Shown here one piece after another: positions 1 to 4,789 of a stretch of 5,743 bases of DNA. Location: positions 1-5,743 of the forward strand of contig JAMDAP010000148.1 in assembly GCA_023484675.1 (NCBI GenBank), given 5' to 3'. Made by a program: the position numbers and the translations under genes. The DNA comes from Bacillota bacterium (GTDB taxonomy: Bacteria > Bacillota_E > Symbiobacteriia > JAMDAP01). Within the stretch, counting starts at the first letter, position 1, and every line of letters begins with the position of its first letter. The notes beneath the pieces were generated by a model. That model had not been told where the DNA came from. It saw only the letters and a list, made by a program, of their open reading frames with translations, and searched no databases.

Positions 1-759
1 GGCGATGATGAAACCCTTGGGCAGGCCCTCGATCTTGTACTCCTTCTCCAGAATCTCGGTAAAGTAGAAGAGCACGCCGAACAGCAGAAAGAGCACCATG
101 GTCCCGGCAAAAAAGGAGGCTAGCAGGGAGCCGGTCTTCTGCTTGAAGATGCTCAGAACCTTGCCGTAGTACTGGCTGGCGGAGAGCGTGGCTGCTTGCC
201 GCTTGGGCTCCTTGACCATGAACCAGACGGCCGCCGCGGCAGGCACGCAAAGAAGGACGAAGAGGAAGAAAGGGGCGTACCACGCGATCAGTCCAAGCAG
301 GGAACCCAAAATTGGGCTCAGCACCTTGCCCAGCCCATTGGAGGCCTCCATCAGGCCGAGGGCCTTGGACCGTTCGCTGCTGGTGAAGATGTCCCCAGCC
401 AGGGCCAAAGCCACAAACGCTGTGCCTGCGGCACCAAGGCCCTGGATCACGCGCCCGGTCAGGACGATGCCGTAGGCCGACTCCTGCAGGAACAAGGCCC
501 CCAGGCCGGCGACAAGGCCACCGGCACCGTAGACCAGCAGGCTGGGGACAATCACGACCTTCCGGCTGAAGCGGTCGGAAAGGAATCCGGCCAGAGCGAT
601 GGCGATCCCGGCGGGCACCGAAAAGGCGCTGATGATCAGGCTGTTCTGGAGCTGGGTCAGGTGCATGGCTGCTTTCATTTCCGGCAAGACCGGAATGAGC
701 ATGGAGTTCCCCAGCACCATGATGAACGGAACGCTCATCAGGGCGGAGAACTTGACCAT
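1..759 (-). CDS. MFS transporter, drug:H+ antiporter-like, C-terminus beyond window
   Basis: This reading frame is open from an ATG at 759 down to base 1 (253 codons, no stop), so about the last third to half of a usual ~400-residue carrier lies outside. It is an integral inner-membrane protein with at least six hydrophobic helices. MFS signatures are visible. Motif A is GFLSDRFSRKVVI at residues 58-70, in the loop between helices 2 and 3. The helix 4 motif is RVIQGLGAAG at 103-112. A degenerate motif C, GLGKVLSPILGSLLG, lies at 142-156, where the classical GP is SP. A charged central loop follows at about 183-210. Motif C is characteristic of efflux antiporters, so export is the more likely direction. 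The substrate is unknown. Position behind comA and a 2-hydroxyacid dehydrogenase suggests a sulfonate or hydroxyacid, which is inference. The start is preceded by AAGGG seven bases upstream, and the N-terminus (MVKFSALMSVPFIMVLGNSM) enters helix 1 directly as expected. Confidence 0.9.
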   Translation of the reverse strand, partial: MVKFSALMSVPFIMVLGNSMLIPVLPEMKAAMHLTQLQNSLIISAFSVPAGIAIALAGFLSDRFSRKVVIVPSLLVYGAGGLVAGLGALFLQESAYGIVLTGRVIQGLGAAGTAFVALALAGDIFTSSERSKALGLMEASNGLGKVLSPILGSLLGLIAWYAPFFLFVLLCVPAAAAVWFMVKEPKRQAATLSASQYYGKVLSIFKQKTGSLLASFFAGTMVLFLLFGVLFYFTEILEKEYKIEGLPKGFIIA

Positions 760-772
760 GGTGGAACCCTTC

Positions 773-832
773 AAAATAAAACGGCCCCCTTGACGTCATG
801 GCATCGAACATACCATGAGCCTCGGGGGCCGT
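773..832 (-). terminator. Intrinsic terminator-like hairpin between dehydrogenase and MFS genes
   Basis: On the minus strand a perfect 9-bp GC-rich stem pairs ACGGCCCCC (832-824) with GGGGGCCGT (789-781). A further 6-bp inner stem (818-813 with 801-796, CTCATGG-like arms) lies inside it. The 3' arm runs straight into TTTATTTT (780-773). It begins 2 nt after the TAG stop of the dehydrogenase, as expected for a Rho-independent terminator of the comA-dehydrogenase unit. It ends only about 13 nt before the transporter ATG, with the transporter's AAGGG site just after the T tract. It could therefore also act as a conditional attenuator for the transporter. The long interrupted loop makes it less compact than a textbook terminator. 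Confidence 0.65.
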
Positions 833-834
833 CG

Positions 835-1833
835 CTATCCCAGCAAATTGCTGCCAGTCGGCCACGTTGCCGCGCCGCCGCTCCAACTGTACACCGGCCG
901 TTCGCCGCGCAAGGCGCGCAGCACGTCCTCGGCCACGCCGAGGCAGACGCGCCGCTGGGACTCTTCCGTCAACCCCGCCAGGTGGGGCGTCAGGACCACG
1001 TTTTCCAGGCTCATCAGGCGGTCCCCGGGCGGCGGCGGCTCCACCTGGCGCACGTCCAGGGCCGCCCCGGCCAGCCGCCGGTTTTCCAGGGCGTCGGCCA
1101 GGGCCCCCTCATCCAACACGCCGCCGCGGCTGGTGTTGATCAGGATCGCCGTGGGTTTGAGCCACGCCAACTCGGCGGCGCCGATGGCTTGTCGCGTCTC
1201 CGCCGTTAGCGGCAGGTGCAGGCTGAGCACGTCCGCCTGCTCCATCACCTGCTGCCGCGATAAGGGCGCAACGCCCGAGGCCGTCCAATCCGGATGGTCC
1301 GGCCCCTTGCGGGGATGGTGCGCGACCACCTGCATGCCCATGGCCCGGGCCCGTTTGGCCACCTCCCGGCCGATAGTGCCAAAACCCAGGATACCCCAAG
1401 TCTTGCCCTCCAGCTCCCAACCGCGGTAGCCGGAACGGGTCCAGGTCCCGGTGCGGCCGAGGCGCACAGCGGCAGGCAGGTCCTTGGCCAGGGTCAGGGC
1501 GAGGGCCAGGGTCATCTCCGCCACTGCCAGGGCGTTGGCCGCCGGGGCGTAGACCACCTGCACCCCCCGCTCGGCGCAGGCCTCCAGGTCAATGTTGTCC
1601 AGCCCCGCCCCCAGCCTGCCCACCACCTTGAGGTGAGGCGCCTTGTCCAGCAGGCCGGCCGTCACCTGGGTATGGTTGCGGACAAGCAGGGCCGACGCCC
1701 GCTGCAGGCGCTCCGCCAGGTGGGCGGGGTCGCGGGTCAACGAGGGATCATACTCCACCCACCCGGCTTGCCGCAGCAGCCGGATCGCCTCGTACAGGCA
1801 GAACTCCGCCACCACCACATCGGGAACCGGCAT
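835..1833 (-). CDS. D-isomer-specific 2-hydroxyacid dehydrogenase, candidate sulfolactate dehydrogenase
   Basis: A 332-residue NAD(P)-dependent oxidoreductase of the D-2-hydroxyacid dehydrogenase family (phosphoglycerate, glycerate and lactate dehydrogenase relatives), presumably cytosolic. The split catalytic domain (about 1-100 and 290-320) surrounds the Rossmann domain. The dinucleotide site is GILGFGTIG with G150, G152 and G155. The catalytic triad is complete: R236 in NTSRGG, E265 in DVRQVEPPP and H284 in LTPHLAG. The length fits single-domain members and there is no ACT domain as in long SerA proteins. I chose ATG 1833 because it follows the comA TGA by one base (TGACATG), has AGG eight bases upstream, and gives a normal N-terminus. 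An upstream in-frame GTG at 1872 would overlap comA by 38 bp and adds 13 unremarkable residues. Coupling to comA suggests the substrate is sulfolactate/sulfopyruvate, which is inference. A 3-phosphoglycerate or glyoxylate/hydroxypyruvate reductase role is not excluded. The final 15 residues form a non-conserved tail. Confidence 0.9.
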   Translation of the reverse strand: MPVPDVVVAEFCLYEAIRLLRQAGWVEYDPSLTRDPAHLAERLQRASALLVRNHTQVTAGLLDKAPHLKVVGRLGAGLDNIDLEACAERGVQVVYAPAANALAVAEMTLALALTLAKDLPAAVRLGRTGTWTRSGYRGWELEGKTWGILGFGTIGREVAKRARAMGMQVVAHHPRKGPDHPDWTASGVAPLSRQQVMEQADVLSLHLPLTAETRQAIGAAELAWLKPTAILINTSRGGVLDEGALADALENRRLAGAALDVRQVEPPPPGDRLMSLENVVLTPHLAGLTEESQRRVCLGVAEDVLRALRGERPVYSWSGGAATWPTGSNLLG

Positions 1834-1834
1834 G

Positions 1835-2689
1835 TCACACGCCTGCTCCCAGCGATCCGTTGCCGAGATCACCCACCAGCAGCGGTCCCCGCAGGCTGGC
1901 CTTCAGCGTGTCGCCCCGCAGGCCGACGCGCAGCGCCTCCAGAGCCAGGATCTCGTCGGGGTGTACGTTACCCAGGTTGACGTTGGAGCCGAAGCGTAGG
2001 ATCAGGGCCTGCTGCTGATTCTTCAGCGGCGCCTCCCAGATGAGCTGGTTGGTGTCGGCCACGCCCCGGGCCAGACCCTCCAACTCGTTCTCGTCGACGT
2101 GCCCGTCCTTGTCGTAGATGACCACGCCCTTGCCCGACTCGCGCCCCTCAACGATGACCTTGAAGACGCCGCACTCCAAGTCCTGGGCCACCTGCTCCAG
2201 GATCTTGCTCTGCGGCACCCGCTCCGCCGGGTCCTTCTTGCCCACTTCGGTGATGACCCGGAAACCGCGGCCCTGGGCTTTGAGGATGGCCGTCCTGCGC
2301 TCCTCCATGGTCATGGGGATGGTACCGTCGGAAACCTCGATGGTGGAGAAGCCCAGATCTTTGGCCCGGTCCAGGAACTGGTCCAGGGTGCCCTGCAGCA
2401 TCGCGATCTCCAGGAACGTGCCGCCCGGATAGATGTCCACGCCGTGGGATCGAACCATGGCCACCTTTTCCTTGAGCAACTGCGTTGAGTAGAAGGCGGA
2501 CGTGCCGAAGGTCAGCTTCAAGAAGTCTATGTAGTCGGATGCCAGCGCCATCAGGTCCCGAGTCTCGGTGAGCCCCAGCCCCTTGTCGATGACCATGGTG
2601 ATGCCGCGGTCGCGCGGCTTCTTGGCGCGCCCCACCAGAGGAAAGTTGAACACACCGAGCCACGCCTTATTCCCTTCGGTCCCTTGCAC
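1835..2689 (-). CDS. comA: Phosphosulfolactate synthase (ComA family)
   Basis: Catalyses addition of sulfite to phosphoenolpyruvate, giving (2R)-O-phospho-3-sulfolactate. This is the first step of archaeal coenzyme M synthesis, and the family also includes Bacillus YitD, linked to spore sulfolactate. The 284-residue product follows the family (beta/alpha)8 pattern closely: TMVIDKGLGL (31-40), DYIDFLKLTFGTS (52-64), YPGGT (87-91), EVSDG (118-122), TEVGKK (147-152), EGRESGKG (181-188), WEAP (218-221), GSNVNLGN (234-241) and GLRGDT (256-261). These strands carry the acidic, Lys and Arg residues that bind phosphate, Mg and sulfite in the family. The start is GTG 2689, with AGGAGG nine bases upstream. 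A later GTG at 2656 lacks so good a site and would remove the AWLG segment typical of homologues. Unlike the Methanocaldococcus protein as I recall it, which ends soon after LRGDT, this one carries about 22 extra C-terminal residues running into the dehydrogenase junction. It probably forms an operon with the dehydrogenase. Confidence 0.93.
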   Translation of the reverse strand: MQGTEGNKAWLGVFNFPLVGRAKKPRDRGITMVIDKGLGLTETRDLMALASDYIDFLKLTFGTSAFYSTQLLKEKVAMVRSHGVDIYPGGTFLEIAMLQGTLDQFLDRAKDLGFSTIEVSDGTIPMTMEERRTAILKAQGRGFRVITEVGKKDPAERVPQSKILEQVAQDLECGVFKVIVEGRESGKGVVIYDKDGHVDENELEGLARGVADTNQLIWEAPLKNQQQALILRFGSNVNLGNVHPDEILALEALRVGLRGDTLKASLRGPLLVGDLGNGSLGAGV

Positions 2690-2691
2690 TC

Positions 2692-2730
2692 CCGGCGCCC
2701 TCCTCCCGTCGTCACAGCCAGGGGCGCCGG
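2692..2730 (-). promoter_or_regulatory. 9-bp inverted repeat overlapping the comA ribosome binding site
   Basis: CCGGCGCCC (minus strand 2730-2722) and GGGCGCCGG (2700-2692) are perfect complements separated by 21 nt. In the comA transcript they would form an all-GC hairpin. Its 3' arm takes the last three G residues of the AGGAGGG Shine-Dalgarno (2704-2698) and ends two bases before the GTG start. This could reduce translation or make it conditional. Each arm contains the palindrome GGCGCC, so a DNA-binding dimer site is an alternative reading. In GC-rich DNA a chance occurrence is also possible. Confidence 0.45.
2698..2704 (-). promoter_or_regulatory. Ribosome binding site of comA (AGGAGGG)
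   Basis: A near-perfect Shine-Dalgarno lies nine bases (counted from AGGAGG) before GTG 2689. It decides the comA start in favour of this GTG over the longer open frame reaching 2773 and over the internal GTG at 2656, which has only a weak AAGG upstream. Confidence 0.75.
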
Positions 2731-2763
2731 TTATCAGCCGTGCAGCCCCGGGTCCGGCCTCAT

Positions 2764-2787
2764 GCCCCGTCACGCCCCGTCACGCCC
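2764..2787. repeat. 10-bp direct tandem repeat (2.4 copies)
   Basis: GCCCCGTCAC occurs at 2764-2773 and exactly again at 2774-2783, followed by GCCC (2784-2787). The period equals about one helical turn, so each copy presents the same face of the DNA. It lies in the divergent regulatory region about 75 bp upstream of the comA start. It could be an operator array or simple slippage, and no known motif is recognised. Confidence 0.6.
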
Positions 2788-2827
2788 ATAGGCTATTCGG
2801 CGGTTCGGGGAGCCGCCACCAAGTCTT

Positions 2828-2867
2828 GACGGCCGTGGCAGGCACATGACGGCGGCCGCGGGCACAT
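2828..2867. repeat. 20-bp imperfect tandem repeat upstream of the DUF441 gene
   Basis: Two adjacent 20-bp units (2828-2847 and 2848-2867) share GACGGC at the left and GGCACAT at the right, matching at 16 of 20 positions and differing in the centre. The copies end 24 bp before the ATG of the membrane-protein operon. The spacing of two helical turns fits a paired regulator site, but this is speculative. Confidence 0.4.
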
Positions 2868-2891
2868 AGATATTCCCCGGGAGGGGAGCCC

Positions 2892-3347
2892 ATGCTGGCC
2901 GACAACGCCATCCTGTTGCTGATCCTGGCTTTGGGCCTGCTCTTCAACAACACCCTGATCTCGTCTGCCGCCGCCCTGGTGCTGGTCTTTCAGGCCCTGG
3001 GGGCAAGGATCGTGGTGGACTTTCTGGACCGCTGGTCCCTGCAGCTCGGGCTGATCCTCCTCACCGTTGCGGTCCTCACTCCCTTCACCACCAACCGCTA
3101 CACGCCGGCCCAGATCCTGCGCTCGCTGACCTCGTTGACCGGCGTGCTGGCGGTCTTCGGCGGAGCCTCCATGGCCTACATCAGCGCTCGCGGCGTGGAG
3201 CTGATGCAGGTCAAGCCGGAGATCATCGTCGGCCTGATGGTCGGGACGATCGTCGGCGTCCTGGTGTTCCGCGGCATGCCGGTGGGACCCCTGGCCGCTT
3301 CGGGAGTGACCGCGGTCCTCTACCACCTGCTGGTGCGGGGGCGCTGA
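2892..3347 (+). CDS. UPF0756/DUF441 family integral membrane protein
   Basis: A 151-residue, strongly hydrophobic protein of the UPF0756 (DUF441) family, which includes Bacillus YtwI. The biochemical role of the family is not known to me. Hydrophobic segments lie at about 5-18, 21-37, 49-65, 79-98, 110-127 and 129-147. The conserved features are LFNN near residue 17, the tract ending in SARGVELMQVKPEIIVGL (98-115), GTIVGV (118-123) and GMPVGPLAASG (128-138). The length is normal for the family. The ATG follows GGGAGG with a seven-base gap. It is the first gene of a two-gene plus-strand unit. The next start is 16 bp after its TGA. It is divergent from comA. In Bacillus subtilis ytwI sits in the neighbourhood of pfkA, and here a phosphofructokinase gene also lies close by, though convergent. 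Confidence 0.88.
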   Translation: MLADNAILLLILALGLLFNNTLISSAAALVLVFQALGARIVVDFLDRWSLQLGLILLTVAVLTPFTTNRYTPAQILRSLTSLTGVLAVFGGASMAYISARGVELMQVKPEIIVGLMVGTIVGVLVFRGMPVGPLAASGVTAVLYHLLVRGR

Positions 3348-3363
3348 ACGAAGGAGGAGCGTT

Positions 3364-3624
3364 GTGGAAAACAGGCTGATCAGCGGCATGGGCCTGGTGC
3401 GGGTGCTGTCCGCCGGCATAGAACTGCTTGGCGCCTACTTCATCTTCCGTTCCATCCGCGTGGAGGAGGCGTTTCGGGTCAATGCCCTGCTGGGCCTCGC
3501 CGGCCCCCTCATCTTCCTGACGGTCACGGCCCTCGGTCTGGCGGGCATGGCCGGCCGTCTGGACCTGGGCAAGACCCTGATGATCCTGGGCGGAGTGGCC
3601 CTCATCCTCAGCGCCACGCGATAA
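3364..3624 (+). CDS. yqhV: YqhV/DUF2619-like small membrane protein
   Basis: An 86-residue protein with three predicted membrane helices at about 10-29, 43-62 and 69-83. The pattern GMGLVRVLSAGIELLGAYFI, then a polar segment ending in RVNALLGLAGP, then TVTALGLAG and a final GGVALIL segment, matches my recollection of Bacillus YqhV, which lies just upstream of the spoIIIA operon. Function is unknown, and a link to sporulation is suggested only by that genomic context in Bacillus. It starts with GTG 3364 behind AAGGAGGA (six bases from GGAGG plus A), a strong site. It is co-directional with the DUF441 gene and ends 30 bp from the convergent phosphofructokinase stop. No T-tailed terminator is visible in that gap. 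Confidence 0.75.
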   Translation: MENRLISGMGLVRVLSAGIELLGAYFIFRSIRVEEAFRVNALLGLAGPLIFLTVTALGLAGMAGRLDLGKTLMILGGVALILSATR

Positions 3625-3654
3625 TCCGCGGCTGGCGCCGGGCCTCGCCCCGAG

Positions 3655-4770
3655 CTATTCGGGCCGCCCGTCGCTGCCGATGCCGTCGCCGAAGGAGATG
3701 CCCACGGACCGGGCGGTGCGCACCAGGTCGCCGTCAGGAGTCACTCGGCGAGCGTTCCCGGTTTCTTCAATAGGCACGGAGGTGATCTCCGTGCCGCGGA
3801 GGCTGACCATGCGGCCAAACTGCCCGCTGAGGATCAACTCCACGGCGTGCACGCCGTAGCGGCTGGCCAGGATGCGGTCATAGGGGGTGGGCGACCCGCC
3901 CCGCTGCAGGTGCCCGAGCACCGTGACCCGCGTCTCCACCCCGGTGGTTTCTTCCACCTGGCGGCCCACCAGGTTGCCGATGCCTCCCAGGCGCACCGGG
4001 TCGGCGGAGGTGGCGATCATCTGCTGCACCACCTGGTGGCCCCCCTTGGGGGTGGCTCCCTCGGCCACCACCACGATGCTGAACTTCTTGCCCTGGGCCT
4101 GACGGCTCTTGATCTTGTTGGCGACGTGGCGCATCTCGAAGGGGATCTCGGGTATAAGGATGACGTCGGCACCGCCGGCCAGGCCGGACTCCAGGGCGAT
4201 CCACCCGGCGTAGCGGCCCATGACCTCCAGCACCATGCAACGGTGATGGGACTCGGCGGTAGTGTGGAGCTTGTCCAGAGCCTCCGTGGCCGTCACCAGG
4301 GCGGTGTCGAAGCCGAAGGTCTGGTCCGTGGCCGCCAGGTCGTTGTCAATGGTCTTGGGCACGCCAACGGAACGCACGCCCTTCTTGGCCAAGCCCCGGC
4401 TGATGGTCATGGAGCCGTCGCCGCCAATGATGACCAGCGCGTCCACGCCCCAGCGGTTGAGGTTCTCGACGCACTGGTCGGAGAGGTCCCGCCTGACGAT
4501 CTGGCCGTTCTCCTCGCTGGCATAATCAAAGGGGTTGTCCCGGTTGCTGGTGCCCAAAATGGTGCCGCCGCGCGGCAAGATGCCGCTGACGTCTTTGGTT
4601 GACAGGGGGTGGGCCTGACCAAAGATCAGGCCGTGGAAACCGTCCTCCACGCCCATGACCTCCAGACCGTGGGATTCAGCCGTCTTGACGACGGCCCGGA
4701 TGACGGCGTTCAGGCCGGGGCAGTCGCCTCCCCCGGTCAGGATGCCGATGCGGTGTGCGGATTGAGTCAT
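3655..4770 (-). CDS. pfkA: 6-phosphofructokinase, G/K mixed-type phosphoryl donor site
   Basis: Phosphorylates fructose 6-phosphate to fructose 1,6-bisphosphate in glycolysis; cytosolic. The 371-residue product (residues below counted from the ATG) has the PFK motifs GGGDCPGLNAVIR (13-25), GGDGS (116-120), PKTIDND (138-144, catalytic Asp at 142), MGR (184-186), AEGA (236-239) and RVTVLGHLQRGGSPTPYDRILASR (281-304, Arg281, His287 and Arg290 in the sugar-phosphate site). The Gly after GGD (119) is the residue of ATP-dependent enzymes, while the Lys in PKTIDND (139) is typical of pyrophosphate-dependent ones. ATP as donor is the more likely reading. It is longer than the ~320 residues of the Escherichia coli and Bacillus enzymes and resembles the actinobacterial/clostridial longer clade. 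ATG 4770 is preferred. A TTG at 4782 abuts the GGGAGGG site directly and cannot use it, although the 13-base spacing to the ATG is on the long side. It lies 18 nt after the DUF2225 stop, so it is probably co-transcribed. Confidence 0.95.
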   Translation of the reverse strand: MTQSAHRIGILTGGGDCPGLNAVIRAVVKTAESHGLEVMGVEDGFHGLIFGQAHPLSTKDVSGILPRGGTILGTSNRDNPFDYASEENGQIVRRDLSDQCVENLNRWGVDALVIIGGDGSMTISRGLAKKGVRSVGVPKTIDNDLAATDQTFGFDTALVTATEALDKLHTTAESHHRCMVLEVMGRYAGWIALESGLAGGADVILIPEIPFEMRHVANKIKSRQAQGKKFSIVVVAEGATPKGGHQVVQQMIATSADPVRLGGIGNLVGRQVEETTGVETRVTVLGHLQRGGSPTPYDRILASRYGVHAVELILSGQFGRMVSLRGTEITSVPIEETGNARRVTPDGDLVRTARSVGISFGDGIGSDGRPE

Positions 4771-4782
4771 AACTGGTGCCAA

Positions 4783-4789
4783 CCCTCCC
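4783..4789 (-). promoter_or_regulatory. Phosphofructokinase ribosome site overlapping the upstream stop codon
   Basis: GGGAGGG on the minus strand shares its first G with the TAG stop (4791-4789) of the upstream DUF2225 gene. GGAGG lies 13 nt before ATG 4770. The overlap suggests that ribosomes finishing the upstream gene affect initiation of the kinase. The spacing also argues against the abutting TTG at 4782 as the start. Confidence 0.6.

Larger units (their letters stand above)
2690..2891. other. Divergent intergenic region between comA and the DUF441 gene
   Basis: This 202-bp spacer must hold the start signals for comA (leftward) and the membrane-protein operon (rightward). I found no convincing sigma-A promoter on either strand. 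TTGACG at 2826-2831 has no usable -10 at 16-18 bp, and the AT-rich TAGATATT at 2867-2874 has no matching -35. Sporulation-type sigma E/G/K boxes were not recognisable either. It contains the inverted repeat by the comA ribosome site, a 10-bp tandem repeat, a 20-bp imperfect tandem repeat and a small hairpin (2799-2805 with 2811-2817, one G:T pair) without a T tract. Confidence 0.7.

Noticed and set aside
790..816. Promoter for the transporter within the hairpin (extended -10-like TGGTATGTT on the minus strand)
   Set aside because: Only four of six -10 positions match and the -35 position reads GCGACG; too weak to call.
196..1209. Long plus-strand open frame (337 codons) antisense to the transporter and dehydrogenase genes
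   Set aside because: It runs across two real minus-strand genes and the terminator between them, and its product is Gly/His/Gln/Arg-rich low-complexity sequence without any domain. This is the usual shadow frame in GC-rich DNA.
2690..2773. Longer N-terminus of ComA starting near 2773
   Set aside because: The added residues are unlike any ComA, and the AGGAGG site points to GTG 2689.
2826..2874. Sigma-A promoter for the DUF441 gene (TTGACG with TAGATA)
   Set aside because: The two boxes are 35 bp apart, far beyond the 16-18 bp needed, and no better pair was found.
2793..3419. 208-codon minus-strand open frame opposite the two membrane-protein genes
   Set aside because: His/Gln/Asp-rich shadow of hydrophobic plus-strand genes with good ribosome sites; no recognisable domain.
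3625..3664. Possible bidirectional terminator in the 30-bp convergent gap (short stems such as CCCGA 3649-3653 with TCGGG 3659-3663)
   Set aside because: Stems are only 4-5 bp and there is no T tract on either strand.
3847..4602. 251-codon plus-strand open frame opposite the phosphofructokinase gene
   Set aside because: Entirely antisense to a gene with complete catalytic motifs; composition is His/Gly/Val-rich as expected from the complementary codons.
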